Source: Deinococcus sp. AJ005
Lineage (GTDB): Bacteria > Deinococcota > Deinococci > Deinococcales > Deinococcaceae
Reading direction: 5' to 3'
DNA: 64,000 nucleotides
NCBI RefSeq assembly: GCF_009017495.1
Contig: NZ_CP044991.1
Span: 51,049-115,048, forward strand
The translations under genes and the position numbers were made by a program. Under the pieces are notes generated by a model. That model did no database searches. It was not told the origin of the DNA and saw nothing but the letters and a program-made list of their open reading frames with translations. Positions 41,151 through 50,946 of the stretch are shown piece by piece; position 1 is the stretch's first letter; each line of letters starts with the position of its first letter.

Positions 41151-43922
41151 ATGAAGAAATTTCTAGTTCCCCCGGTTTTACTTGGTCTGGCCGTTCTTCT
41201 CGCCTCCTGTGGTGGTGGCGGCGATTCCACTCCTTCGCTCTCTTCCAAATACGCCCTGACTGTCAATGTCACCGGCGTGGCCAGTGCACCAGTCAAGGTC
41301 ATCAACACTGGCAACAAGGCCATTGTCTTCAACGGCCCCCTCGCGGGCAGCAAAAGTTTTGGTGATCTGGCCGCCGGGAGCGTGTTGAGCGTGCAGGGTG
41401 GCGCGGTGAACGGCTCTCCCACGCCCGCCATCCAGAACGTGACATTGGACGCCGATAAGAGCGTGACGCTGGAATACAAGCCTCAAACCACTGCTGCTCC
41501 CATCACGGCCAATCTGATTCAGGGAACCGTCCAGGGCTTTGGCTTTGGAGCGGAGGCCGTTTACCTGACGAACGCGGATGAACTGAACAAGGACAATGCC
41601 GGACAGATCAGTGGCGCTGGGCAACTGACCCTGTCACTTTCAAAGGTGCCCTCGGCTTATGGCCGTTTCCCCATTATTCCGCCTGGCAATTCCAATTGCA
41701 CGTTCCAGGGAACGGCAACATACAATCCACAAATCAGTGTTTTTACCCGCCTGCTTGCCTTTAGCGGTCAGGATGATCTGCTGGGGGAAATCACCGAAGT
41801 GATCGTCTCTGGCAGCTCTTTAAAAGACAGTGTTGTGGCGAGGCTTTACAGCGAGAACGCCGCAACAGTCAAAGGAGCAGTCAATTGCCCTGACTCTGCT
41901 TTTGGCCTGAATTACGATCTTCACCTTAAACAGGGCTGGAACGCGGTGGAGTACCAGAAGGCGGGAAACACCAACACACTGCGTGATCTGGGACCACAAG
42001 TCCTTGCAGAGTTGCGGGGCGTACCAGCCCTCCCGTCGGTCTACATTGAACTTCAGGACAGCAACTTGAATTTCATCGACGACAAGGAAATCGGGGTTGA
42101 TACGGTGTTCTTCCAGGACGGCGGTTACAGCGGATCAGTGGCACTGTCGACCAATGTTCCCGGTCTGACCGTGGAACCTAAAACTCTGGTCTTTAATCCC
42201 CTGCCTAAACTGAACGCGCAAGGCTCAAGGGGAGGATACGGCGTTGTCAATGCCCTCGGTTTAAAATCCCAGGCTCTCAAGAAGAAGCTGATTTTCAAAT
42301 ATACAGGAAACCAGAATCTCTCTGTGCCCTTCGATCTCCTTCTCAAGGAGGCAGATGGCAAACTGGTAGGTCAGAAAAGCGGCAATCTTGGTGTTAATCG
42401 CCCCGATATTAATCTGCGTGTTCAGGCCACAGAGCTAGAGCTTGCCCCCAGTAGTACCCAAACCATCTACGCTGAACTCTATAGTGTAAGCAATTTCAAT
42501 AACAATGTGCAACTCAGTGTGAGTGGCCTTCCTACTGGTGCAATGGCTACTCCGGTGAATGTAAATTTAAATGGTTACGGCTCCGCGCAGATCATTCTGA
42601 CCAGCGACGCATCGTTAAAAGCGGGAATCTACCCCATCAACGTGGTTGCCACAGGTGGTGGAAAAACCGTAACAGCGGCCATTAACCTTACAGTTCCTAC
42701 ACCCAGTGTCCGCATCAATGTCCGGAATCCTTCACGTTCTCTCGCACAGGGAGAAAGAGGAATTATCGAGGTGGCCGTGGAAAGTAAGGATGGTTTTACC
42801 GGGGCAACGACATTGCGGGCGACTGGTCTGCCCGCTGGAGTCACGGTAGCGCCAATCAGTTTACAGGTTGTGCGTGGTACGACAACTACAGTGGGAATGC
42901 CCGTCATCGTGAGCGCAAATGCCACTGTGGGGACGGTCCAGTTCCAAATCACCTCAGCGGACCTCCGTCCCAATGAATCCAACAGCAATACCTTTTATCT
43001 GGCTGTCAGACCAGCCCGCATACCACTCAATCTTCCAGATGCCTCATCACTTGTCGCTGATCATAAGGGAATCTGGGTGATATCATCATTCTATGATCAG
43101 CAACAGCTTAGAAACGTCGGTAGATTTACACATCTGGTTGATAACAAGATCGTCGCCGCAGTCAATCTGAATGATGATCCGTCGTTTTCTCGCTTGGTCA
43201 AAGATGGAACTCTCTTGGTATCACACTCCCTTACAGGGGGAGCTTATATAGTGACCGACCAAGGCGTTCAGTCTATAAAAGGCGTACCTGCCGAATACAA
43301 TTTTGTTACTTATAACGCGGCGGCGGATGATAAGGGGCGCATCTGGTTTGTCAGTCCAATGGCAACTGCAACCGGCGGGATGGCATACATTCTCGCGTGC
43401 TGGAATCCATTGACTAGTCTGGTTAAATCAATTCCTTACGAATCTGATCTAAATGGATCGATTTATCCTGTTGCGAGCAATGATGGAAAACATATCGTTT
43501 TCCGGTCATCTTACTCTAAAGATATTCTAAGTGTAGATACCACGACTGACAAAACAAGCAATCTTGAGGGGGTTAGTCCTTCCGAAGCAAGCTCCTTGGC
43601 CCTTAGAAATGATGGGTTGATCTATTTTACGCAGGCTGGTCAACTCAGCCGCATAAATGCGGATGGTACCACGACTACTTTTCAGAACAAAGATTCCATT
43701 ACGGAACTTATCGGATTTGATCGCAAGAATATCAATATTCTCTGGGCGATCACTCAATCTGGAATCAATAAAATTGACATCACAACCAATCAAGCCTCTA
43801 TGATCGAAATGGATGCCGTCAAGAGCGGAGTTCTACTTTTTGATGGTGGAATCGGTACACTGACTTCAGAGAATTTTAATGGCACTGGTGTCATCAATTC
43901 CTTTCTGACCATTCTTCGCTAA
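41151..43922 (+). CDS. Large secreted lipoprotein with Ig-like repeats and propeller-like end
   Basis: A 923-residue protein. The signal sequence ends in a lipobox, LLASC, followed by GGGG. About residues 30-420 are beta-rich. Two NEW3/Ig-like segments follow (LSVSGLPTGAMATPVNVNL; TLRATGLPAGVTVAPISLQV). The last 250 residues, with KGIWVISS, KGRIWFVSP, NDGLIYFTQ and KNINILWAI, look like blades of a beta-propeller of Vgb/NHL type. It would sit on the cell surface. GC is lower than the flanks. Ligand unknown. Confidence 0.7.
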   Translation: MKKFLVPPVLLGLAVLLASCGGGGDSTPSLSSKYALTVNVTGVASAPVKVINTGNKAIVFNGPLAGSKSFGDLAAGSVLSVQGGAVNGSPTPAIQNVTLDADKSVTLEYKPQTTAAPITANLIQGTVQGFGFGAEAVYLTNADELNKDNAGQISGAGQLTLSLSKVPSAYGRFPIIPPGNSNCTFQGTATYNPQISVFTRLLAFSGQDDLLGEITEVIVSGSSLKDSVVARLYSENAATVKGAVNCPDSAFGLNYDLHLKQGWNAVEYQKAGNTNTLRDLGPQVLAELRGVPALPSVYIELQDSNLNFIDDKEIGVDTVFFQDGGYSGSVALSTNVPGLTVEPKTLVFNPLPKLNAQGSRGGYGVVNALGLKSQALKKKLIFKYTGNQNLSVPFDLLLKEADGKLVGQKSGNLGVNRPDINLRVQATELELAPSSTQTIYAELYSVSNFNNNVQLSVSGLPTGAMATPVNVNLNGYGSAQIILTSDASLKAGIYPINVVATGGGKTVTAAINLTVPTPSVRINVRNPSRSLAQGERGIIEVAVESKDGFTGATTLRATGLPAGVTVAPISLQVVRGTTTTVGMPVIVSANATVGTVQFQITSADLRPNESNSNTFYLAVRPARIPLNLPDASSLVADHKGIWVISSFYDQQQLRNVGRFTHLVDNKIVAAVNLNDDPSFSRLVKDGTLLVSHSLTGGAYIVTDQGVQSIKGVPAEYNFVTYNAAADDKGRIWFVSPMATATGGMAYILACWNPLTSLVKSIPYESDLNGSIYPVASNDGKHIVFRSSYSKDILSVDTTTDKTSNLEGVSPSEASSLALRNDGLIYFTQAGQLSRINADGTTTTFQNKDSITELIGFDRKNINILWAITQSGINKIDITTNQASMIEMDAVKSGVLLFDGGIGTLTSENFNGTGVINSFLTILR

Positions 43923-44192
43923 CAGAGACGGGCCATGACTTCGCGCAGCAGCCCGCGCCAGGGGCAAAATCTCGCTCTTGCACATGAGGGGTCAATCGCC
44001 CAAAGACAAATTAGGTCGTGCAGCAGGCGCTTACTGAGAAATCCAGCACCAATCGCCGGATCACGCATTGGAGCCAGTCGGCGCTCAGAAAAGTTCACTG
44101 GGAACGTTCAGGAATTTCTGTCCGAGCCGCGAGGGATCAGTTGATCAATATCGTTACCGCAGGTTCTGGTTCTCAGACTTCGCCTGGTTTGG

Positions 44193-44615
44193 TCAGTACG
44201 GCCTGGCGATCTGCCAGTACTGGGTCAGCAGGCCCGTCATGGCAGCAGCGTTTTTCGGGTCCGTTACGATCTGGTAACTGGTCTTGCCAGAAATGATGAT
44301 CGGGCCGCCCTGCACGACAATCAGACTGTTGGTAAAGTTCGCTGGCATGGTGTAGACGGCTGCGCCCACAGCTTTGAGCGGCTTCATGTTCTGGGCAAAT
44401 TTGGGAGAGGTCATCACCCGCACCCTGATGGCCCGCTGCTGGGTCAGTTGCAGGATGCCCCGCTGGAACTCGCCACTGCCAAACGTTACGCCGTACAGGT
44501 CTACGTTGCCCCTAAGCAGTCCGAGGACGGCTTTGGTGTCGGTGGTGGTGGTGATGGGGGCCTGCGCCTGGGCGGTGGCCGTCAGCAGCAGCGCAAGGAT
44601 GGAGAGGGTTTTCAT
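44193..44615 (-). CDS. Secreted PLD-like protein of conjugation block
   Basis: A 140-residue protein with a signal sequence (TLSILALLLTATAQAQ). The rest fits half of a PLD-type fold: IRVRVMTSPKFA, AAVYTMP and NSLIVVQGGPIIISGK. The place of the HxK motif lacks both His and Lys in the expected order, so it may be inactive. Similar in plan to the protein at 30313-30807. Last gene of the VirB9-like operon. Confidence 0.55.
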   Translation of the reverse strand: MKTLSILALLLTATAQAQAPITTTTDTKAVLGLLRGNVDLYGVTFGSGEFQRGILQLTQQRAIRVRVMTSPKFAQNMKPLKAVGAAVYTMPANFTNSLIVVQGGPIIISGKTSYQIVTDPKNAAAMTGLLTQYWQIARPY

Positions 44616-44624
44616 GGGCGCTCC

Positions 44625-46010
44625 TTAAAACGGGTAGTCGATCAGTGGGACACCACTGACGCGCGGCACTTCGTACCCTTCCGGGACGCTCTGCCAGGTG
44701 AAGTGCGTTTGAAGTCCGGCATAGGGCAGGCCCAGGGCGAACTCTTTAATCAGCACGGGCGCGGGCAGCGGCACCACAACCGGGGGAATCTGGATGGAGA
44801 CAGTGTTGCCGGTGGCCATGTAGATCATCTGGCGCAGGGGCTTGGCCGCCACAGCTTCAGGCAGGAGCTTGACGGTAGGCCGCGTCCACGCCGTGAACAA
44901 GTTGGTGTAGCCGAACCGCTCGTAGAGGGGCGACGGCTGCTGCGGGAACGTGCGCTTGAACTCCTCAAGCTTCCACACGCCGGGCGGGTTGGGATTGGCC
45001 AGCACATCGGTCAGGGCGGGCAGGGTATGCACCCGCAGGGGCAGGGTGACCGCGTTCCCGGTCAAGCCCTGGGCGTAGTAGACCGGGGCGGTGGCCGCGA
45101 ACACGCCGCCCAACCTGGTTCCAGCGTCCTTGCCCTTCTGGGCCAGGGTCAGCAAGTCAGGCTTGAGGGTCTGCGTGGGGGCCACCAGCGCCCCCGTGAG
45201 CAGGGTGTCCCACAACAGGGGGAAGAACTTTGCGGTGGGCTTGATGGCCTCCAGAATGTCTTTCTGGTAGTCGGCCTGGTAGTCCTTCTCGGCAGTGAGG
45301 GTTGCGGCCCCCACCCGCTTGACGGCCTCGTCATACCGGAAGGCAATCGGCCTGGGCGCAAGCGGATTTAAGGTCTCCTGATCGCCCTCAACGCAAAAGA
45401 GTTTTGTTGTTCCCAGGTAAAAACAGGTGCCGGGGAGATACATCAATGTCAGGTCTAATTTTGAGCCAGCACAGTAATCCGTGTTCGGGACGTTCGGCAG
45501 GATAGAATAAGTGTCCATATTCAATTCATCTTTAATATCTTGCCTGGGGATTTTTCCTGCCAATTCTTTAGGATACATTGAATCTTCGGTATTAATAATA
45601 AACTCTGGCTTAACCGCTTTTTGATTCTGCCCAAAGTCTATGGTGCAGTGCGAGAGATTCATAAAAGGGCTGTTGAGATTGAGCATGGCCCGCCAGTAGT
45701 AACGGTCCTCAAAACGCTGCCATGCTTGCCGCAGGTCTTGACCGACACGAAGCGTTTCATCACTCAAGCTGTACGGCACACTGTACTGGTACTTGCCGCA
45801 GCCCGCTTTGTCCTTATCGTTCCTGGACTTTGCTGCACATGCCTTGTACTGTTTGAACTTCTCAATATTGATAAATGAGGCGTGTGGAATGGGCCGGATG
45901 CTGGACGTGTCGTAAATATTCTGACGGTCATACTTCGGGGCTTTCTCGGTTGTCGCGGCTGTGGCGTGGCCCGCCAGCAGCAGCCCCAGGAGGACAAGCG
46001 GCCATCTCAT
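44625..46010 (-). CDS. Secreted hypothetical protein of conjugation block
   Basis: A 461-residue protein with a signal peptide (LVLLGLLLAGHATAA) and a handful of Cys in the first half (CAAKSR...AGCGKYQ, CTIDFGQ, YCAGSK, GTCFYL, LFCVEGD) that may form disulphides. No family recognised; TraU-like secreted transfer proteins share Cys-rich style, but I cannot assign it. Overlaps the VirB9-like gene by four bases (ATGA). Confidence 0.6.
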   Translation of the reverse strand: MRWPLVLLGLLLAGHATAATTEKAPKYDRQNIYDTSSIRPIPHASFINIEKFKQYKACAAKSRNDKDKAGCGKYQYSVPYSLSDETLRVGQDLRQAWQRFEDRYYWRAMLNLNSPFMNLSHCTIDFGQNQKAVKPEFIINTEDSMYPKELAGKIPRQDIKDELNMDTYSILPNVPNTDYCAGSKLDLTLMYLPGTCFYLGTTKLFCVEGDQETLNPLAPRPIAFRYDEAVKRVGAATLTAEKDYQADYQKDILEAIKPTAKFFPLLWDTLLTGALVAPTQTLKPDLLTLAQKGKDAGTRLGGVFAATAPVYYAQGLTGNAVTLPLRVHTLPALTDVLANPNPPGVWKLEEFKRTFPQQPSPLYERFGYTNLFTAWTRPTVKLLPEAVAAKPLRQMIYMATGNTVSIQIPPVVVPLPAPVLIKEFALGLPYAGLQTHFTWQSVPEGYEVPRVSGVPLIDYPF

Positions 46011-47125
46011 TTGAGGATGACGCCCACGTACTTGCGTGCAGTGGCCCTGGTGGTGGTGTCGGCTTCGATGACCACGAACATCAGAACTTTCGGCCCAGCC
46101 TGCTCAAGCACCCGCTGGGGCACTTCTACCGTTCCCTTGAATGGAGCGGCAGCGCCGACAGGAAAGTAACCTTTGAGAATGCTCAGATCGCTGACGGGCA
46201 CGTTCTTGACGCGGAGAGAGGTCTGGGCCGTATCGAGGGTGTAGGTCTTGCCTGCGGCGGCCCCGCTGAGTCCCACGGTGTACCTGAGCGCCTGGTTGTT
46301 CGGCATCCTGGCGTTGCCTTCCAGGTTCACGGTCAGGGTCAGTGCGCCATTGGTCCCAACAAATGAAGTTGGCCGGGCCGTGGCAGGTGCCGCCTTGACC
46401 ACAGGGGCTGAAACGGGCCGAGCTGGAACTGTGGGCGGCTTGACCACGGGGACTGGTGGCTTCGCAGTTACAGGCGGTTTGGCCGCTGGAGCTGGGGGTT
46501 TCACGGCCTGCACAGGTGGTTGAGCGGCTGTGGCCGGGGCTGGCCTGGGGGCCGGGTTCTTGATGGTGTAAGACAGCACGCCGCTCCCCTTGTCGGTGAG
46601 GTCCACCAGCACTTTGAGAATGACGGGAGAGGAATTAGGACTTGCCGCCGTCTCCCCTGATGCTGATTTCTCTGCCTTTTGTTCAGCAGCCGTCAGCAGC
46701 CGAAAATTGATTGTGGCTGTGCCGCCCGCCTGAAGCGCGTCGATGTAAACGACTCTTCCATCGTATCGATCAATGCTCGCCAGCACGGCGTCTTGCTTGC
46801 TGGCATTGATCCCGATACTCTGAACCCTGGACGGAAAAACCAGCACGATCTGATAGTTCGTGCTGGCGGTCATCTTGACGGCGCTGTTTCCCGTCAGTTG
46901 ATTGGTCGTGAAAATGGTTTGCAGGCCAGTCTTCACCACGGGCGCATTGCCCGGCGTTGCTGGTGCGGCGCTGATTCTGGCCACACCATTTGGAGCGGGC
47001 GGCTTGCTGGGCGTCACCGCTCTCTGCGCTGGCGCAGGCGTCGAGGCCACCTGCGGGGACGACGCCTGACCGTGCCCCAGGCAGAGCGTCAGGGCCAGGG
47101 CGGTCCAGGAAGATGCTTTCGTCAT
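46007..47125 (-). CDS. VirB9-like secreted protein
   Basis: A 372-residue protein with a signal sequence. The first domain (about 65-185), with TASTNYQIVLVFPSRVQSIG and VVYIDALQAGG, resembles the N-terminal beta domain of VirB9/TrbG. A Pro/Ala-rich linker (about 190-260) follows, then a C-terminal beta domain. VirB9 forms the outer-membrane collar with VirB10. The match is by pattern only, so call is tentative. Confidence 0.5.
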   Translation of the reverse strand: MTKASSWTALALTLCLGHGQASSPQVASTPAPAQRAVTPSKPPAPNGVARISAAPATPGNAPVVKTGLQTIFTTNQLTGNSAVKMTASTNYQIVLVFPSRVQSIGINASKQDAVLASIDRYDGRVVYIDALQAGGTATINFRLLTAAEQKAEKSASGETAASPNSSPVILKVLVDLTDKGSGVLSYTIKNPAPRPAPATAAQPPVQAVKPPAPAAKPPVTAKPPVPVVKPPTVPARPVSAPVVKAAPATARPTSFVGTNGALTLTVNLEGNARMPNNQALRYTVGLSGAAAGKTYTLDTAQTSLRVKNVPVSDLSILKGYFPVGAAAPFKGTVEVPQRVLEQAGPKVLMFVVIEADTTTRATARKYVGVILK

Positions 47126-47180
47126 TCACGTATTTTGACACGAATATTCTGAGTAAATCTCAAATTCTCAATGAAATGGC

Positions 47181-49049
47181 TCAAAAAACACCCTGATCAA
47201 TGTCATCATCTTGATCTTCTGTGTCAAGGTCTAGAGGTAACACCACCTGTGGCACTGGAATAGGCGCGGAATCTTCGCCTGTTTCAGCCTCTGCTGGGGG
47301 CGGATTGACGGGCGCTGTGGCCGGGGACACCGCAGCGGTTTCTGCACCGGCTTCCGGCGCGTGGCCAGCGGTGGCCGGGGTCTCAGTAACAGGGGAAGAC
47401 TGCGCCTGGACGCCAGCCTCTGGCTCGGCCTGGGGCGCTTCGGTGGTGACCGGCGGCCCTGTGTCTGACCGCCCTGTGCCTGACCGCCCAGGGGGTCTGG
47501 GCGCGGGGGACTGCTGCGCGCTGGCGTGTTCCTTGAACCGCCACGGCTCCAGTCGGTGGGCCAGGATGGGGGGAAAGTCGTTGCACAAGATGATGCTCTT
47601 TCCGGCCCCCAGCATGGCGAACTCACTCGCGGAGATCAGTTCGCGCTCGGTCATGCGGACGTTGGTGTTCAGCTCCTTGCCGTGTTCCTCTTTGGCCTGG
47701 CCCCGGTCCTCCATCATGTACTTGCCACAGGACGCAGACACGAAAGAAGACGTGCCTTCCCGGTCATCATCTGAGCGGTCCACGGCGGGCAGAAAGACCT
47801 TGGTGTGGGCGTTCTCCATGATCACGGTCCGGCCTTCCTTGCCCCAGATGTCGCTGAGCTGGGCCAGCGACTGAATGTAGATGCACAGGTAGATTCCGCG
47901 TCCGGCCACGGTGCCCGCGTACTCCGCGAGCAGGTTGGGCGAGGCCCTGAACGCCTCGTCAAAGACCGTCAGGATCTTCTGACCCTCCAGGCCGGGATTC
48001 AGGTCATAGCGGCGCATGATCGAACGGAAGATGGCGTCGATGACCAGGTTGAACAGGGCGAGGTTCAGGGTCAGTTCGGACTCGCGGAACACCAGATACA
48101 CCGTCGTCGGTCGGTCCACGATATCGGCGGCCATGAAATCGCTGCCCCCGGTCATGTGCTTGACGCCTGGGGTGATCAGGAAGCTCGCCGCCGTTCTGAG
48201 CCGCTGCCAGGAATTGTTCAGGAAGCGGTCCCCGTCTGCCTCATCCCAGTCCATCTGGTCCGGGTCTTTCCCCAGAAACGAGTTCAGCCACCGGGTCACC
48301 TGCGGGTCATTCAGCGCCTGGAGTCTGAGGGCGGTTCCCTTGAGACCGTGCGGCTGGTAGATCATCGAATCCAGAAACGCGACGGTGGGCGCTTCCGAAA
48401 CTTTGGCCGCCTTGATGAGTGCCGCGAGCGCCGCGCTCGCACGCTGGGCGAAGATGGCGTTCGCACCGTCCTTGTCCGGCTGCATGAACCCGATGGCCGC
48501 GCTGAAGATCTGCTCATCGGTCTCCAGCTCTTTGAAAGGATCAAATTGATGGCTGCTCTCCCCACCCGATGGATTGAGAATGAACACGTCCTGGCCCAGC
48601 ACGTCTCGGCGGTACCCGGCGGTCTGCTCGGCGATCTCGCCTTTGATGTCCACGACGATGGCTGACCCTTCCCAGTTGTACAGGTTGCTGGCAATGCTCA
48701 GCCCCTTGCCGCTCCGGCTGGGGCCAACCCACAGAAAATGTCCCAGCTCATTTTTTCCAGCGGTGCCCGGGCGGACCACCAGGGGCTGCTTGTAAGCGAA
48801 GCCCACCATCACGCCGTCCCCTTCAAACACCCCTCTGGTCAGCGGCGCAATTTCATCCTTGTGGGCGAAGTGGGCCGTGTGCCGGACCTGGGGCCGACTG
48901 TCCTTAAATAGATAAACAAGCCCGCTTCCCACCAGGAAGAATGCGGCGGCAAAAATGCCCTGGCCCAGCATCGTGAAGAAGACGGTGACCCAGAAGACCA
49001 GCAGCGCCAGCACCCACCGCATCATAAAAAGTTTGTAATTGACGATCAC
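47181..49049 (-). CDS. virD4: VirD4-type coupling protein (T4CP)
   Basis: A 622-residue protein starting at GTG 49049. Two N-terminal membrane helices, Walker A GPSRSGKG, a VVDIKGEI stretch, ILTVFDEAF (Walker B) and GRGIYLCIYIQSLAQL, all typical of VirD4/TraG. The C-terminal 120 residues are a Pro/Ala/Glu-rich disordered tail. It links the relaxase-DNA complex to the secretion channel. Confidence 0.92.
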   Translation of the reverse strand: MIVNYKLFMMRWVLALLVFWVTVFFTMLGQGIFAAAFFLVGSGLVYLFKDSRPQVRHTAHFAHKDEIAPLTRGVFEGDGVMVGFAYKQPLVVRPGTAGKNELGHFLWVGPSRSGKGLSIASNLYNWEGSAIVVDIKGEIAEQTAGYRRDVLGQDVFILNPSGGESSHQFDPFKELETDEQIFSAAIGFMQPDKDGANAIFAQRASAALAALIKAAKVSEAPTVAFLDSMIYQPHGLKGTALRLQALNDPQVTRWLNSFLGKDPDQMDWDEADGDRFLNNSWQRLRTAASFLITPGVKHMTGGSDFMAADIVDRPTTVYLVFRESELTLNLALFNLVIDAIFRSIMRRYDLNPGLEGQKILTVFDEAFRASPNLLAEYAGTVAGRGIYLCIYIQSLAQLSDIWGKEGRTVIMENAHTKVFLPAVDRSDDDREGTSSFVSASCGKYMMEDRGQAKEEHGKELNTNVRMTERELISASEFAMLGAGKSIILCNDFPPILAHRLEPWRFKEHASAQQSPAPRPPGRSGTGRSDTGPPVTTEAPQAEPEAGVQAQSSPVTETPATAGHAPEAGAETAAVSPATAPVNPPPAEAETGEDSAPIPVPQVVLPLDLDTEDQDDDIDQGVF

Positions 49050-49471
49050 AGCACGCCGCCAGGAGGCCGGGGGGAGTGCTGACGCGACTCCTCCACCTTG
49101 ACTGAATTCACCCGCATATCACGGTTGGCCATGACCTCGGGACGCCAGTACAAACCGAATGAAGCGCTGAACAGTCCGAAGATCACCCCGGAGATCAGGG
49201 CGCTCTTGACCATCAGCGGAGCGGTCCACGACAACAGCAGGCCACTCCGGCAAGCCTCCGAGTTCAAGCAGGCCGTCCAGAACTTGAAACCAGTGCCCTG
49301 CTGGGCCGCCTCGTGCTGCTCACTGTAGACGCTGATGTACTGGGCAAGGGCACGCTCGAAATCCGGGCGAACGCTCATCACCATGAGGAACAGAAAAACC
49401 AGTGTGGCCAGCACCCCCAGCCACTTGGTCAGCAGGGGCCTCATATCAAGATAAATCGACTGGAATCTCAT
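49046..49471 (-). CDS. Two-helix membrane protein upstream of the coupling protein
   Basis: A 141-residue protein from ATG 49471, with GGAGG eight bases upstream. Hydrophobic segments are near 17-33 and 90-108. GTGA overlap joins it to virD4, so it may assist that protein. No family recognised. Confidence 0.6.
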   Translation of the reverse strand: MRFQSIYLDMRPLLTKWLGVLATLVFLFLMVMSVRPDFERALAQYISVYSEQHEAAQQGTGFKFWTACLNSEACRSGLLLSWTAPLMVKSALISGVIFGLFSASFGLYWRPEVMANRDMRVNSVKVEESRQHSPRPPGGVL

Positions 49472-49489
49472 TCTGACCACCTCCAACAG

Positions 49490-50086
49490 CTAGCTTCCAA
49501 ACTGAATATCAACCGTCCTCTTTTTCTGAGGACCGCCGCTTTCTGTCTCCCGTTCAGCCTGTCTGCCCCCTGCCTTGCCCGGCAGATTTGTTTCACCCTC
49601 GTAGTCCTGATTGATCGAGATGGCCCTCGCCGCGTAGGTGACCTGTTCCTGCTCCTCATCACCCACAGCCCTGAGCTGTCCAATGTCCTCCACCGTGAAC
49701 CGTTCGCTGGTGGGGATAAGAACGTGGGCATGGGGATGCTCCGTGTGTCCCTGTTGCCCGGCATGGACCACGAGCATGTAGTTGTCGATGTTGTTCCTTT
49801 CAAGAACACTCCGCGCCCAGCGCTCTGTCTCCTGAGCGGTCATCCCCGTGTTGCCACTGCTCATCACCACCCGGTACAGATGGTCTCCATTCGACTGCTC
49901 CAGTCGCCTTTCCAGCTCGCGCCTGCCCTGCTCTCCATCGTCAGCAAGCCGGAACCGTCCCTCTCGCGTGATCACCTCCCGGTTTCCCGGCTCGGCTTCC
50001 AGCGTGGGCCGCCGGGTAAAGTAATCAATACTTTTCATGCCGATCCTGGCCTTCACTGCGCCCTGACTGGCCGTCTTGAAATTCAT
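49490..50086 (-). CDS. Short relaxase (MOBP-like)
   Basis: A 198-residue protein. Tyr22 in GMKSIDYFTRR fits the active tyrosine of motif I. HTEHPHAHVLIP (114-125) gives the three-His metal motif of HUH relaxases. It lacks the long C-terminal helicase or primase part of larger relaxases. The accessory gene precedes it, and a candidate nick motif lies about 600 bases upstream. It would nick and lead the transferred strand. Confidence 0.78.
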   Translation of the reverse strand: MNFKTASQGAVKARIGMKSIDYFTRRPTLEAEPGNREVITREGRFRLADDGEQGRRELERRLEQSNGDHLYRVVMSSGNTGMTAQETERWARSVLERNNIDNYMLVVHAGQQGHTEHPHAHVLIPTSERFTVEDIGQLRAVGDEEQEQVTYAARAISINQDYEGETNLPGKAGGRQAERETESGGPQKKRTVDIQFGS

Positions 50087-50559
50087 TTTGATGATGGTGG
50101 CGATGACTCTTCCTCCTCCATGTCTGCTTGGTTGATGAATGGGTCGTCCACGAGCAAGCGTCTCCAGTTTCCGAAGCCCTTGATGTCCTCTCGCAATTCC
50201 TTGTACGTGCTGTCCCAGTTGCGCCGCTCCAGCTCACGCACCCGCTCGCGGTCAAGCTGAGGCGGCAGGATCAAACTGGCCTGAACCATCCGCCGGGCCG
50301 TTCCAGCTTCCATGTAACTTCTGACCATCATTTCCATCAGGTTCTCCATCATCTGATTGATTTCCTGACGCACCGCAGAGCGAATATGTGGAGCAAGAAG
50401 CTGATCTGAAGTGCCTTTGTAATCGTAAATAAACGCCTGTTCTAGCAAGTGGCCAGCGTAGGAGTAAACCGACAGATTTTCCTGGTCACACTTTTGCTTG
50501 ATGCGTCTGGCCAGTTCCTCGCTGACTCCTACCTGCAATCTCACCTGTTTACCCGACAT
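50083..50559 (-). CDS. Relaxosome accessory protein (MobC-like)
   Basis: A 158-residue protein. The N-terminal part, VRLQVGVSEELARRIKQKCDQENLS, looks like a ribbon-helix-helix DNA-binding domain. Helical rest with an acidic tail. It overlaps the relaxase gene by four bases (ATGA). Such proteins bind oriT and bring in the relaxase. Confidence 0.7.
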   Translation of the reverse strand: MSGKQVRLQVGVSEELARRIKQKCDQENLSVYSYAGHLLEQAFIYDYKGTSDQLLAPHIRSAVRQEINQMMENLMEMMVRSYMEAGTARRMVQASLILPPQLDRERVRELERRNWDSTYKELREDIKGFGNWRRLLVDDPFINQADMEEEESSPPSSK

Positions 50560-50870
50560 GGACCACCCTCCATTTTCTTTCTATTTTTTATTTATTTCTC
50601 TTCGTGCTGTTGAGTAGAGGTGTAGTAAGAATTCAGCCCGGAAAAAGCCGTCTCAGTGGGCGGATTTGCAACTCGTTACTCTTACTCCTTATCCTGCCCA
50701 CTTTGCCGAAACCCGCCCGCCGCCTTCCGCCGCCCCTGCCCACCACCAGCCAAATCAGAATACAGAATAAATCAGCCTTAAAGTCGGTAATTCCACTGTA
50801 TCAGTTCAAGAAAGCAATGCCAAAGTTAAGATTAGTCAGACCATGCCCCTGCTCCTGCCTGGGGAGAACC
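50560..50870. other. Candidate oriT region
   Basis: A 310-base gene-free stretch upstream of the relaxosome genes. It contains TTATCCTGCCC at 50689-50699, which matches the IncP/T-DNA-border nick consensus YATCCTG|C. Short AGTAAG/CTTACT arms (50624-50629 and 50681-50686) lie to its left. The lead to the accessory gene is AT-rich. Confidence 0.5.
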
Positions 50871-50874
50871 GAGA

Positions 50875-50902
50875 CAAAAAAAGACCCCCATACGCTGGGG
50901 GT
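50875..50902 (-). terminator. Intrinsic terminator
   Basis: ACCCCC-ATACGCT-GGGGGT hairpin with a run of seven T on the minus strand (50875-50881). It ends the gene at 50947. Confidence 0.85.
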
Positions 50903-50946
50903 TGCTCTGCCTGGGCCCGGTCCTGGGCGGTCACACTTCTGCCGCG

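Noticed and set aside
43923..44192. Short plus-strand frames after the large lipoprotein gene
   Set aside because: Arg/Ser-rich fragments in several frames without start signals; perhaps a relic, but not supportable.
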